From Bacteroidota bacterium (GTDB taxonomy: Bacteria; Bacteroidota; Bacteroidia; Cytophagales; Cyclobacteriaceae): a stretch of 64,000 bases of DNA. The notes under the pieces are model-generated. The model worked only from the letters and a program-made list of their open reading frames with translations. It had not been told where the DNA came from and did no database searches. The DNA lies in the NCBI GenBank assembly GCA_018266435.1, contig JAFEAL010000005.1, positions 124,001 through 188,000 on the forward strand. The letters run 5' to 3'. Numbering within the stretch: position 1 is the stretch's first letter; each line of letters begins with the position of its first letter. Shown piece by piece: positions 18,462-27,232 of the stretch. Made by a program: the position numbers and the translations under genes.

Positions 18462-20594
18462 ATGGCATTAATAGGTACGCTTAGAACGAAGATGACAAAA
18501 TTTGTGGTGGGCTTTGTAGCCCTGGCCATGGGGGCATTTATTGTAGGTAGCGATCTTTTTGGCAACGGCCCCCGTTCGGTGTTTGGTGGCAGTAAAAACA
18601 ACGTGGGAGAGATAGCCGGCACGAGTATCTCCATTGACGATTATAAAAATTTTGTTCAAGATCAGGAGAATGACTACTACCTGCGTATGGGCAAGCAACC
18701 GGGCGAACGCGAGCGGCCTACGCTGCAAAATCAAGCGTGGGAATTGATGATCGTAAAGTACGCTATTGAGAGCGAAATGCTCAAAGCAGGAGTAAAGGTT
18801 ACAGCGGATGAGGCTGAAGATATGTTGTGGGGAAAAAACATTGACCCGGGCATCAAGCAGCAATTTACCGACTCCACCGGAAAATTTAACCGGGATGCAC
18901 TTAAGGCACAAATCCGCAGCCTTGATATTCCGGCTCCATCCAACCCTCAACTTCGCAATCAGTGGGTGGCCCAGCAAAACAATTGGAGCAGGTTTAAAAA
19001 AAGCCTATACTTAGGAAGACAACGTGTGAAGTATGAAAATTTGTTAATCAAAACATCGTATGTCACAACAGCCGAAGCCGAGCGAGATTACCATAACCAA
19101 AATGATGTAGCGGAAGCAAAAATTTTATTTGTGCCTTATTTTGCCATGAGCGACTCAGCAGTGAAAATTTCTGATAATGACCTGAAAGACTATTACAACC
19201 GAAACAAAGAAAAATACAAGTCAAAGTTTACGCGCAGCCTGAGTTATGTTTCGTTTCCGGTAGTTGCATCTGCTGAAGACTCAGCTAAAATTCGTAAAGA
19301 AGCTGAAAAAATTACTGCTGATTTTAAAACCGTGACCGATGATTCGTTGTATGCCGCAACAAACACCGAGGGCACAAATCCTTATGCAAAGTATACAGCA
19401 GCTAACCTTCCGTCAACCCTCAGTAAAAATCAATTGGTTGCAGGCAACATCGTTGGCCCCTTACTGGCAGACGGAAGCTACAAAATTTTTAAAGTAGCCA
19501 AAACAGGCAAAGACACAACGTATACAGCCAAGGCCTCACACATATTGATTCGCTGGGATAATGAGACTCCTGAAAAGAAAAAAGAAGCTAAAGAAAAAGC
19601 ACAAAAAATTTTAAAAGAGATTAAAGCAGGAGCAGACTTTGCGGCAAAGGCACGTGAATTTGGAACAGATGGAACAGCATCGAGAGGAGGAGACTTGGGC
19701 TATTTTAGTTCCGGGCAAATGGTGAAACCGTTTCAGAATGCCGTGTTCAATGCCAAGAAAACGGGCGTTTTACCTGAGCTTACTGAAACTCAATTTGGGT
19801 ACCACATCATTGACGTAACGGAGTTGAAAGACAACTCATATTACGATGTGGCTTCGGTTGAACTCAAAATATTGCCAGGCGATGAAACCCACAAAGTAGC
19901 TTACCTGAAAGCACAAAACTTTGCCACAGGCGTGACTGGCATTGAAGCGTTCAAAGAAAAAGCCGGAAAAGAAAAGCTGAATATACTCGAAGCAAAAGAT
20001 TTAGATCCCAATGAACAGCGGGTAGGCAACTTGGGCGAGGCCCGGAAATTAGTAACGTGGCTTTTCAGAGATGCCGCCAAAGGAAGCGTGGATGAGTTTG
20101 AATTAGATGATGTTTATGGTGTAGCCGTTATGACTGGTGAAACGGAAGAAGGATATCGTTCGTTAGATCAGGTAAAAGAAGAAATTACCCCAGCGGTGCG
20201 CAATGAACTGAAAGGAAAAAAAATCATAGAAAAGCTCAATGTGCAAAAAGGAACGCTGGAGGAACAAGCTAAAGTGTTTGGCAACGATGCACAAATCAAC
20301 TCAACCAGCGATTTGAAACTAAGTTCCAACTCCTTGCCCGGAGCCGGGCTGGATCCCAAAGCAGTGGGGGTTGTGTTTTCGCTGGAGAATGGAAAAAGCT
20401 CGTTACCTTTTAGCAGTGAAAACGGTGTAGTACTGATTGAGCTTCAACACAAAACCATCGCACCCGAAGTGGGCGACTACACCATGTTTAAAAACGAATT
20501 GGAGAAAACAATCAGCAACCGGTCAGGATTGAACATTGCGCAGGCAATTAAAGACTTGTCAGACATTAAAGACAAACGCTACCGGTTTTATTAA
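18462..20594 (+). CDS. PpiD-like peptidylprolyl isomerase / periplasmic chaperone
   Basis: A 710-residue membrane-anchored folding factor. One transmembrane helix near residues 12-33 anchors the protein; a SurA_N-like chaperone region follows (VGEIAGTSISIDDYKNFVQDQE, LMIVKYAIESEMLKAGV). A parvulin PPIC domain occupies about residues 360-455 (ASHILIRWDNE, GADFAAKAREFGTDGTASRGGDLGYF, TQFGYHIIDV), and a second, degenerate parvulin-like region follows. This is the PpiD layout with its own promoter and terminator, so it is a single-gene unit. It likely assists folding of envelope proteins. Confidence 0.92.
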   Translation: MALIGTLRTKMTKFVVGFVALAMGAFIVGSDLFGNGPRSVFGGSKNNVGEIAGTSISIDDYKNFVQDQENDYYLRMGKQPGERERPTLQNQAWELMIVKYAIESEMLKAGVKVTADEAEDMLWGKNIDPGIKQQFTDSTGKFNRDALKAQIRSLDIPAPSNPQLRNQWVAQQNNWSRFKKSLYLGRQRVKYENLLIKTSYVTTAEAERDYHNQNDVAEAKILFVPYFAMSDSAVKISDNDLKDYYNRNKEKYKSKFTRSLSYVSFPVVASAEDSAKIRKEAEKITADFKTVTDDSLYAATNTEGTNPYAKYTAANLPSTLSKNQLVAGNIVGPLLADGSYKIFKVAKTGKDTTYTAKASHILIRWDNETPEKKKEAKEKAQKILKEIKAGADFAAKAREFGTDGTASRGGDLGYFSSGQMVKPFQNAVFNAKKTGVLPELTETQFGYHIIDVTELKDNSYYDVASVELKILPGDETHKVAYLKAQNFATGVTGIEAFKEKAGKEKLNILEAKDLDPNEQRVGNLGEARKLVTWLFRDAAKGSVDEFELDDVYGVAVMTGETEEGYRSLDQVKEEITPAVRNELKGKKIIEKLNVQKGTLEEQAKVFGNDAQINSTSDLKLSSNSLPGAGLDPKAVGVVFSLENGKSSLPFSSENGVVLIELQHKTIAPEVGDYTMFKNELEKTISNRSGLNIAQAIKDLSDIKDKRYRFY

Positions 20595-20611
20595 ACAAAA
20601 TTGAACACAGT

Positions 20612-20648
20612 AAATCGGCAAGACTTCGTGTTTTTGCCGATTTTTTAT
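20612..20648 (+). terminator. Intrinsic terminator after the PpiD-like gene
   Basis: A 10-bp stem (20612-20621 with 20634-20643) and 12-base loop run into a T tract, ending just before the next ATG at 20652. Confidence 0.8.
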
Positions 20649-20651
20649 TTT

Positions 20652-20912
20652 ATGAAACCCTGGGAGGAATCGTTGCGCGAAAAATTAGATCAGCACTACA
20701 GCTGGCCTTCACTTTATACATTTAAGTTTATCGTGCCTACCGATAAGGTTAATGAGGTAAAAAGACTTTTTACCAAACACGAAACCACAGAAAAAATTTC
20801 AGAAAAGGGAAACTACACCAGCATAACCATACACATGATGATGCCCGGAAGCGATGCGGTAATTGAAGTGTATCAGGCAGTTTCGGGCATTGAAGGAATT
20901 ATTGCCCTGTAA
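20652..20912 (+). CDS. DUF493 family protein
   Basis: An 86-residue protein starting MKPWEESLREKLDQHYSWPS, with a ferredoxin-like DUF493 (YbeD-type) fold: YTFKFIVPTDKVNEVKRLF, YTSITIHMMMPGSDAVIEVY. The frame extends upstream to 20601 but that would run through the terminator hairpin, so ATG 20652 is preferred. Biochemical role of the family is unclear. Confidence 0.85.
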   Translation: MKPWEESLREKLDQHYSWPSLYTFKFIVPTDKVNEVKRLFTKHETTEKISEKGNYTSITIHMMMPGSDAVIEVYQAVSGIEGIIAL

Positions 20913-20970
20913 AAACAGATCCTTGTTTCTTTTTTGCAGAAGTTTGTTTTAACTTTCTCAAAAGCTACTC

Positions 20971-21204
20971 ATGACTTGGGTTCGCCAAAATAACCGGCTT
21001 ACTAAAACATTTTCCTTCAAAAATTTTTCAGAAGCTTTTGCGTTTATGGTGCGCGTAGCATTGGTAGCCGAGAAAATGGATCATCACCCCTTTTGGACAA
21101 ATGTCTATAACCGGGTAACGATCGAACTATCCACGCACGATGCCGGAGATACCGTAACCGAGAAAGATGAGGCATTAGCCCGGGCCATTGATCAATTGGC
21201 ATGA
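20971..21204 (+). CDS. 4a-hydroxytetrahydrobiopterin dehydratase (PCD/DCoH)
   Basis: A short 77-residue pterin-4a-carbinolamine dehydratase. The family signature [20 protein letters not shown] followed by LSTHDAG includes the catalytic paired His. It regenerates the pterin cofactor of aromatic amino acid hydroxylases. It overlaps rsmI by four bases, which is a cotranscription link rather than a pathway link. Confidence 0.93.
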   Translation: MTWVRQNNRLTKTFSFKNFSEAFAFMVRVALVAEKMDHHPFWTNVYNRVTIELSTHDAGDTVTEKDEALARAIDQLA

Positions 21205-21902
21205 CAAAACCCAACCCCTCATTGTACATTGTGCCGACACCGATCGGCAATTTGGGAGACATCACGCTGCGGGCACTGGAAATACTCAAGTCAGTTGATA
21301 TTATTTTAGCCGAAGACACACGAACCTCAGGGGTTTTATTGAAGCATTATCAAATTTCAAAACCGTTGCAAAGTTTTCACGTATTCAATGAACACCAGTC
21401 GCTTCAGCGCGTCATAAAAAAAATGAATGACGGTGAAATGCTGGCGCTGATAAGCGATGCCGGAACACCCGGTATTTCTGATCCCGGTTTTTTATTGATT
21501 CGCGAATGCCTGAAAAATAATTTAGTGGTTGAGTGTCTTCCCGGGGCTACCGCATTTGTTCCTGCATTGGTAAAATCGGGTTTTCCTACCGATCGGTTTG
21601 TGTTTGAAGGATTTCTTCCCCATAAAAAAGGGCGTCAAACGTTATTGAAGGAACTGGCTAATGAAGAACGTACGATAGTGCTTTACGAATCTCCTCATCG
21701 GTTGATAAAAACACTGGAACAAATCTATGAATACTTTGGTGCAAGCCGCAGGGTATCTGTTTCAAGAGAATTGACTAAAATGCATGAAGAAACAATAACC
21801 GGGCCGGTTCATGGGGTACTCAATCAGCTGAAACTTCAACCGGTAAAAGGAGAAATCGTTATTGTGATCAGTGGAAATACAAATAGATCAAATGAAATAT
21901 GA
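21201..21902 (+). CDS. rsmI: 16S rRNA (cytidine-1402-2'-O)-methyltransferase
   Basis: SAM-dependent methylase of helix 44 in the 30S decoding centre. The tetrapyrrole-methylase fold is clear: [83 protein letters not shown] and [12 protein letters not shown]. 233 residues, normal length. It overlaps its neighbours on both sides by four bases (PCD upstream, inositol phosphatase downstream). Confidence 0.96.
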   Translation: MTKPNPSLYIVPTPIGNLGDITLRALEILKSVDIILAEDTRTSGVLLKHYQISKPLQSFHVFNEHQSLQRVIKKMNDGEMLALISDAGTPGISDPGFLLIRECLKNNLVVECLPGATAFVPALVKSGFPTDRFVFEGFLPHKKGRQTLLKELANEERTIVLYESPHRLIKTLEQIYEYFGASRRVSVSRELTKMHEETITGPVHGVLNQLKLQPVKGEIVIVISGNTNRSNEI

Positions 21903-22693
21903 ACTTAATCTCAATAGAAAAACAAGTAATAGAACTAACCGGTGAGGTGGCCAATTTTATTAATGAAGAACGCAAGCATTTTGACCGCGCGAACATTGAG
22001 CAAAAAGATACGTTTACCAATTTAGTTTCTTACGTAGATAAAGAATCGGAAAGAAAACTGGTAGATGGACTGGAAAAAATTTTGCCCGGCTCGGGATTTT
22101 TAGGTGAAGAGGGAACTAACAAAAAAGGCACGAACGAGTTTCAATGGATCATCGACCCGCTCGATGGCACCACCAATTTTTTACACGGTGTACCTATTTT
22201 TGCCATCAGCATCGGGTTAAGACGTGGTGATAAAACTGTTCTCGGGGTAGTACATGAGGTGAGTCACCACGAGTGTTTTTACGCCATCGAAGGTGGCAAG
22301 GCATTTTGTAATGGCAATGAAATAAAAGTATCACCGGTCGTACAATTGAGTGAAAGTTTGCTGGCTACCGGTTTTCCGTATTTCTACTCTGTAAAAAAAG
22401 ATCAATACCTCGACATTGTTAAGGCGTTTTTGGAAAAATCCCACGGCATACGCAGGCTGGGTAGCGCAGCCATAGACCTGGCTTATGTGGCTTGCGGAAG
22501 ACTGGAAGGTTTTTTTGAATTTGACCTTAAGCCATGGGATGTGGCCGGAGGTACATTTATTTTACAACAAGCAGGAGGTAAGGTAACTGATTTTAGCGGA
22601 GGCAATAACTACTTGTTTGGCGGTGAACTTTGTGCCGCAGGAAATATTCACGCTGCCATGCTGGCCTTGATTCAGGAAAAATGGTTTGCCTGA
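21899..22693 (+). CDS. Inositol monophosphatase family protein
   Basis: A 264-residue magnesium-dependent phosphatase of the IMPase/FBPase/CysQ superfamily. Metal-binding motifs are FLGEEGT, WIIDPLDGTTNFLHGVPIFAISIGL and the C-terminal KPWDVAGGTFILQQAGG. The typical substrate is myo-inositol-1-phosphate, but family members also act on other sugar phosphates or PAP. Last gene of the PCD-rsmI-IMPase overlapping set. Confidence 0.93.
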   Translation: MNLISIEKQVIELTGEVANFINEERKHFDRANIEQKDTFTNLVSYVDKESERKLVDGLEKILPGSGFLGEEGTNKKGTNEFQWIIDPLDGTTNFLHGVPIFAISIGLRRGDKTVLGVVHEVSHHECFYAIEGGKAFCNGNEIKVSPVVQLSESLLATGFPYFYSVKKDQYLDIVKAFLEKSHGIRRLGSAAIDLAYVACGRLEGFFEFDLKPWDVAGGTFILQQAGGKVTDFSGGNNYLFGGELCAAGNIHAAMLALIQEKWFA

Positions 22694-22699
22694 TGTGTG

Positions 22700-23140
22700 T
22701 TACCAGCTAATACTAAAAAACCCTCGCTGGTTGGAAGCAATCACGAGAATAATGATCAGCAAAGCAATGCCGTTGTAGATAAACATGCGTTTGTGTTTAG
22801 CCTCGCCTGACGAAAGTTTTTTCATCGAAATCCGTGCTATGGTAATTAACGCAATAGCAATGAGCATGCCGGTAATGTGCTCTACCAACCAATAACGGGC
22901 TACGGAATCTTTCATCGAAGCTCCGCTGAAAATTACAAATGGGCTTATAAAATATAAGATCAACCCAAACAATAACTGTGTGTGAGTGGAGATGAATAAA
23001 AATAAACTCAACTGGTTATCGGTTTTTAAGAATTCCGATTTGCTTCTCCAGCCCGTAAAGGAGCGGTAGAGAATAATGAGCAGGAGAGCCAGGAGGATAA
23101 ACCGGTTAAGTGAGTGAAGGATGACAAGAAATGAATACAT
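22700..23140 (-). CDS. Four-helix integral membrane protein ('cytochrome B'-like)
   Basis: A 146-residue protein with about four transmembrane segments (MYSFLVILHSLNRFILLALLL, ISTHTQLLFGLILYFISPF, YWLVEHITGMLIAIALI, IYNGIALLIIILVI). Conserved His residues (LHSLNR, STHTQ, VEHI, AKHKR) recall a Bacteroidota family often labelled cytochrome b, though heme binding is not shown. ATG at 23140 chosen over an upstream one at 23197 because homology and the first helix begin there. Convergent with the inositol phosphatase. Confidence 0.7.
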   Translation of the reverse strand: MYSFLVILHSLNRFILLALLLIILYRSFTGWRSKSEFLKTDNQLSLFLFISTHTQLLFGLILYFISPFVIFSGASMKDSVARYWLVEHITGMLIAIALITIARISMKKLSSGEAKHKRMFIYNGIALLIIILVIASNQRGFFSISW

Positions 23141-23237
23141 GGATATTTTTTTCGAAAAATACGATATTGTATGAAGCAAAACTAAAACGATGCACACTTA
23201 ATTGTATAAGCCAATCCTTGTTATTATTTTGGCAAGG

Positions 23238-24182
23238 ATGAAAAGAACAATTGCATTAGTTTTTATTCTGTTTTTAGTCTGGTCGGCAGATGCTGCCCCT
23301 GATACCGTAAAGGTAGGTACGTATGTCATGAGCATTCACGACATTAATTTCCACGATCAGGAATATACAGCCCGTTTGTGGCTTTGGTTCCTCTACAAAA
23401 ACAAAAATTTTGATTTTGGCAAACAACTGGATGTAACCAATGCCAAATCGATTGATCAGGCTCAACCATTGGACGACAGCCTGGAGGGGAAGCAATGGTC
23501 TATGCTGAAGATGAAATGTACAATGAAAGAAAACTGGAATGTGCTCGATTTTCCTTTTGATAAACAGCATTTGAAAATTCAGGTGGAGAACTCGCTGTTT
23601 GATAAATCTCAACTCATTTTCACTCCTGACCAGGCGGGAAGCAAGTTTGATTCAGACGAAACCCTGGCCGGCTGGACGATTCATAATTTTAAAGTAGGAG
23701 TGGTTGATAATTATTATGAAACAGGATTTGGTGACAGCCGGAAAGGGCATACCAACCAAACTTTTTCTGCTTTTGTCATAGAAATGGATATTGACCGGAA
23801 CGCGTGGGGATTATTTTTAAAAATTTTTATTGGCATGTACATCGCATTTCTTATTTCCATGCTCAGTTTTGCTCCTCACCCCGAGGAGTTGGAGCCACGC
23901 TTTGGTTTACCTGTGGGTGGGTTATTTGCAGCCGTTGGTAACAAGTACATTATTGATTCAATTTTGCCAGAGTCGGCCTCGTTCACACTTGTTGATTCGC
24001 TCCATGCTATTACGTTCTTCACCATTTTTGCCATTTTAGTGGCTTCGGCCATTTGTTTAAAATTGCACGATGGGGGAGATGGAGAAAAGGCCAAAAAATT
24101 TAATCACTGGAGCGCCCGGGCAATAGCGGTAGCCTATGCCTTGATCAATATTGCACTTGTTGTGTTGGCCATTGCAAAATAG
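23238..24182 (+). CDS. Pentameric ligand-gated ion channel (Cys-loop-superfamily) homologue
   Basis: A 314-residue membrane protein. Signal peptide about 1-20; an extracellular beta-sandwich about 24-188 with VGTYVMSIHDINF, LWLWFLYKNK and the FPFDKQ motif (105-110) that occupies the Cys-loop position; then four helices at about 191-211 (M1), 223-243 (M2), 250-273 (M3) and 293-313 (M4). The M2-M3 loop has a Pro (ILPESASFTLVD), as in GLIC/ELIC-type channels. As in other bacterial members there is no disulfide loop. ATG 23238 has an AGG just before it. Ligand and ion selectivity are unknown. Confidence 0.75.
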   Translation: MKRTIALVFILFLVWSADAAPDTVKVGTYVMSIHDINFHDQEYTARLWLWFLYKNKNFDFGKQLDVTNAKSIDQAQPLDDSLEGKQWSMLKMKCTMKENWNVLDFPFDKQHLKIQVENSLFDKSQLIFTPDQAGSKFDSDETLAGWTIHNFKVGVVDNYYETGFGDSRKGHTNQTFSAFVIEMDIDRNAWGLFLKIFIGMYIAFLISMLSFAPHPEELEPRFGLPVGGLFAAVGNKYIIDSILPESASFTLVDSLHAITFFTIFAILVASAICLKLHDGGDGEKAKKFNHWSARAIAVAYALINIALVVLAIAK

Positions 24183-24249
24183 TAACTGATACTTAGCAGA
24201 TACTTGATAGCCGGCAATTGAATTTGTTCACTCACAGATCCGGTAAAAA

Positions 24250-24702
24250 TTACACTTTGTTTTTTGTATCCATAAGGATGGTAACCGGACCATCATTAAG
24301 TAAGCGCACTTTCATATCTGCTCCAAACTCACCGGTTTGCACGGGTTTGCCGAGATGCGTAGAAATCACGTCAATGAATTTTTTGTAAAGAGGAACAGCA
24401 ATTTCTGGTTTAGCTGCTTTGATGTAGCTGGGGCGGTTTCCTTTTTTGGTGCTGGCATGGAGTGTGAACTGGCTGACCACAATAATGTCTCCGCCAACAT
24501 CTTTCACACTCACATTCATCACGCCATCAGCATCATTGAAGATGCGGAGGTTAACAATTTTTCCGGCCAGCCATTCAATATCTTCGAGTGAATCAGTTTC
24601 TTCAATGCCGAGTAGTACCAGTAACCCTTTTGCAATTTGCGACTTTATTTTTCCTTCGATGGTTACAGAAGCTTCGCTTACCCGTTGTGTAACAGCGATC
24701 AT
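24250..24702 (-). CDS. dtd: D-aminoacyl-tRNA deacylase
   Basis: Proofreading enzyme that removes D-amino acids (and Gly mischarged on tRNA-Ala). The 150-residue protein has the DTD motifs SQFTLHAST and NDGPVTILMDT and starts MIAVTQRVSEASVTIEGK. The Gly-cisPro-type loop is the N-x-GPVT segment here. It is followed on the other side by a DUF7935-like gene 24 bases upstream on the same strand. Confidence 0.96.
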   Translation of the reverse strand: MIAVTQRVSEASVTIEGKIKSQIAKGLLVLLGIEETDSLEDIEWLAGKIVNLRIFNDADGVMNVSVKDVGGDIIVVSQFTLHASTKKGNRPSYIKAAKPEIAVPLYKKFIDVISTHLGKPVQTGEFGADMKVRLLNDGPVTILMDTKNKV

Positions 24703-24726
24703 GGGTTATGGTTAAGTATGAAGTTT

Positions 24727-25248
24727 CTAAAATGTTTGCTGGATTTCTTTTTTAAGATCGCGTAATGCCAGATCAATGGTATTTACATCTTGCTCCATCA
24801 GCATTTCAAAAATCTTTTTAGAAAGGTCATTGCTGGTAGATTGACTGTCCAGTTGCCGGGCTGCTTCGTTGATCTGCAGGATCAACTCTTCTTTGGCAAA
24901 GCGTACCTGATTCCAAACCGCCTCGCTCATAAATACCTGCTGTGATGAATTGTAGTTGTATTCATTTCTGATTTCATCCAATAATACTTTTTGAAACTCA
25001 CGGGCGGTGAAAGCAGGGTTGTTCAGGCGTGTCAGCAGGTTTTGCGGAGAAATACGCTCTAAAAAAAGAGTAATCCGCTCGTAGGCCTGTAGACGTGCCG
25101 GCAGAATAGTCTCTATGCTTCGTGAGCGAACCTCGAGTTTTCTGAGTTCTATTTCGCGATGGATAAATGCACGAACCACAAGATAAACGGCATACAATAC
25201 AACCGATGCAGGCAAAAGAATTTTGATAAAATCAACGAGAGCTTCCAT
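24727..25248 (-). CDS. DUF7935-like membrane-anchored protein
   Basis: A 173-residue protein with one N-terminal transmembrane helix (about 8-28, ILLPASVVLYAVYLVVRAF) followed by a soluble helical part (LQAYERITLFLERISPQNLLTRL, LLDEIRNEYNYNSSQQVFMS, WNQVRFAKEELI). It resembles a conserved Bacteroidota family of unknown function. Upstream of dtd on the same strand. Confidence 0.72.
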   Translation of the reverse strand: MEALVDFIKILLPASVVLYAVYLVVRAFIHREIELRKLEVRSRSIETILPARLQAYERITLFLERISPQNLLTRLNNPAFTAREFQKVLLDEIRNEYNYNSSQQVFMSEAVWNQVRFAKEELILQINEAARQLDSQSTSNDLSKKIFEMLMEQDVNTIDLALRDLKKEIQQTF

Positions 25249-25273
25249 AAAAAATATTTGATCGAAAATTAAC

Positions 25274-25281
25274 TATTTTCG
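25274..25281 (+). promoter_or_regulatory. Putative -7 box of the IscA-like gene
   Basis: TATTTTCG followed by CAGACG, one mismatch from TAnnTTTG, just upstream of the IscA-like frame and divergent from the DUF7935-like gene. Confidence 0.35.
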
Positions 25282-25288
25282 CAGACGT

Positions 25289-25651
25289 TTGTGCTGTTAT
25301 ACCCCTAAGAACTTGCTTGACTCACTAAAACCGGTGCTTATTACTACCTCAGCTGCAACTGAGGTAAGAAAAATTATGCAAACTAAAAACATTCCGCCTG
25401 GTTATGGATTACGCGTAGGTGTGCGGGGAGGACACGGTTGTGGCGGTGTAAACCTTATCATAGGTTTTGATAAACAGAAACCCACAGACCTTTCGTATGA
25501 AGTTGACGGAATCCGCGTATTCATAGACAAAAAACACACAATGTACCTGATTGGTAAAGCGGTTGATTTTTATGAAGGTGCTGATGCCCGCGGATTTATT
25601 TTTGTAGAGCAGGAGGCCATGGACCGGGGAGGCTGGCATAAAAAGGCATAA
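25289..25651 (+). CDS. HesB/IscA-family protein lacking the C-terminal CxC
   Basis: A-type iron-sulfur carrier fold: VLITTSAATEVRKIMQTK, YGLRVGVRGGHGCGGVNLII, and DFYEGADARGFIFVEQEA. The first conserved Cys is in GHGCGG, but the Cys pair (CxC) near the C-terminus of IscA/ErpA is absent. Bacteroidota homologues of this type are common. The start is uncertain: the frame opens with TTG at 25289, while a TTG at 25313 or GTG near 25334 would fit family length better. Confidence 0.82.
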   Translation: MCCYTPKNLLDSLKPVLITTSAATEVRKIMQTKNIPPGYGLRVGVRGGHGCGGVNLIIGFDKQKPTDLSYEVDGIRVFIDKKHTMYLIGKAVDFYEGADARGFIFVEQEAMDRGGWHKKA

Positions 25652-25787
25652 GCTATTAGCGGGTAATTAAAATGCTAAGGGCAATTTCGCTATTTTGTTG
25701 AAAAATATCGAAACGATATAAAGGTGTTAAGTAAGTGTAAAAAACAATTGGTTTAGAGTTAGTGCTATCAATTAAAAACAAACGACT

Positions 25788-25952
25788 ATGTTAAGAATGT
25801 ATATACCTATACTATTTTTTGCAATTTTCATCGGTTGGCTTTTGTACCGCCTTTTGATAATGAAAGACCTGAAGCGAAATCTAAATACAGTATATGTTGG
25901 ACTAACCTTTACAGGAGTCTGGATTTTGATTTATTTCTTTCTGCTTAAATGA
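25788..25952 (+). CDS. Small two-helix membrane protein
   Basis: A 54-residue ORF (MLRMYIPILFFAIFIGWLLY ... WILIYFFLLK) with two strongly hydrophobic segments at about 4-23 and 38-53 joined by a charged stretch (MKDLKRNLN). Good hydrophobic pattern and codon use, but no family recognised. It stands alone between the IscA-like gene and minus-strand folB. Confidence 0.5.
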   Translation: MLRMYIPILFFAIFIGWLLYRLLIMKDLKRNLNTVYVGLTFTGVWILIYFFLLK

Positions 25953-26055
25953 AAGCGAGGGTTTAGTAATACTGAAAACACAATTGGCCACAAGCAGTAC
26001 ATTAACGATTAATTTTCAAAGACCGGTTGCCAGGTAAAATCTAACCGGTGGGTCA

Positions 26056-26418
26056 CTACGCTTTATGCCGGGCAACGGAAACGCTGGCTTTTTTGCAAAC
26101 CCCGCCAATGGGCGGATTGAATTTTGAGATTTTTACTTCTGCATTTATAATGCCGGCAAACTGTTGAAGGATTTTTTCGGCAATGTTGTGGGCAACCGTT
26201 TCGAGTAGTTTGGAGGGTTTCTCCATTTCGTCTTTTACTACGGCATACAAATCTTCGTAGTTGATGGTGCCGCGAAGATCATCTTGAAAAGCGGAGTGAT
26301 GCAGGGTCGTTTCAATCACCACATCTACCTCAAATTTATTTCCAGAAGACCGCTCGTGCGGATAGACCCCATGGTAGGCATGAAACTCCAATCCTTCGAG
26401 CGAGATTTTTCCGGTCAT
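26056..26418 (-). CDS. folB: Dihydroneopterin aldolase
   Basis: Folate biosynthesis: converts dihydroneopterin to hydroxymethyl-dihydropterin. The 120-residue protein carries LEGLEFHAYHGVYPHERSSGN with the substrate Tyr/His, TINYEDLYAVVKDEME, LLETVAHNIAEKIL and KFNPPIGGV. It overlaps the upstream DivIVA-family gene by four bases, so the two are coupled. Confidence 0.95.
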   Translation of the reverse strand: MTGKISLEGLEFHAYHGVYPHERSSGNKFEVDVVIETTLHHSAFQDDLRGTINYEDLYAVVKDEMEKPSKLLETVAHNIAEKILQQFAGIINAEVKISKFNPPIGGVCKKASVSVARHKA

Positions 26419-27143
26419 TGAATGTCATCAAAAAAAGAGCGCTGAGCTTTCATCGCTTCCGCCATCGAAGGTGGGGCAGGCACGGCCGAAGGAGCCTCAG
26501 TGGGTGGCGTTGTAACGCTGATCGAAACCGTTTTTTTTATTTCAACTTCCATTTCGGCATTAGGGAAAAGTGATTTTTTTGTTTCGCGTTTAGCCAACGC
26601 CAGGTGCTGATCGGGGTCAAACTCACGCACGGAGGCTTTTGCCCGTTCTACGCGGTCAACGGTTTCGTGGGCGATGCGGTTTAAATCAGAAAGCAAGTTT
26701 TCTTTGTGCAGTTCTAAATTTTTATAGTGTTGGCCCAGTGTTTTCAGCCGGTCTTCCATTTCGGCCAGCATTTGTTTTGAAATGAACTCGGCTTCTTCAA
26801 TTGTGTTCTTTGCCCGTGTTTTTGCTTCGTTGATTAAGGCATCTGAATTCAATTGGTTTTCGCGCAAAATGAGCTCGGCCGTTTTGTTGGCTTGCTCAAT
26901 AACGTTTGCCCCGGTGTCTTCTGCAGTTTTCAATGTTTTAAAGAGGGAGCTTTCCACTTCGCGCAGTTTGTTTACTTCACGCTCGGTAGCTTCGAGTTTT
27001 ATTTTTAATTCTTTACACTCATCCAGTGTGCGCTCCCATTCTTGAGAAAGTGACAACAGAAAGGCGTTTACTTCGTCTTTGTCAAAACCGCGCATGGTGC
27101 GCTCAAATGATTTTTGACGGATTTCAAGTGGTGTGATCTTCAT
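26415..27143 (-). CDS. DivIVA-domain coiled-coil protein
   Basis: A 242-residue protein whose N-terminus matches DivIVA/GpsB (ITPLEIRQKSFERTMRGFDKDEVNAFL). Long charged coiled coil follows (about 35-180), then a Pro/Ala-rich tail. In Gram-positives DivIVA marks poles and septa; its role in Bacteroidota is not settled. Coupled to folB downstream. Two copies of a 15-bp direct repeat lie just upstream of its start. Confidence 0.88.
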   Translation of the reverse strand: MKITPLEIRQKSFERTMRGFDKDEVNAFLLSLSQEWERTLDECKELKIKLEATEREVNKLREVESSLFKTLKTAEDTGANVIEQANKTAELILRENQLNSDALINEAKTRAKNTIEEAEFISKQMLAEMEDRLKTLGQHYKNLELHKENLLSDLNRIAHETVDRVERAKASVREFDPDQHLALAKRETKKSLFPNAEMEVEIKKTVSISVTTPPTEAPSAVPAPPSMAEAMKAQRSFFDDIQ

Positions 27144-27153
27144 AGTGGTTCCG

Positions 27154-27190
27154 TTTAGTTTAAAAAATAACTTCTTTTAGTTTAAAAAAT
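27154..27190. repeat. 15-bp direct repeat upstream of the DivIVA-family gene
   Basis: TTTAGTTTAAAAAAT occurs at 27154-27168 and again at 27176-27190, 22 bases apart start to start. The copies begin 10 bases upstream of the minus-strand ATG, in a position suitable for an operator or a duplicated promoter region. Confidence 0.55.
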
Positions 27191-27232
27191 TTTCCGTTAT
27201 GGAATAAAAACTTATGATTAAAAAGAACACGC

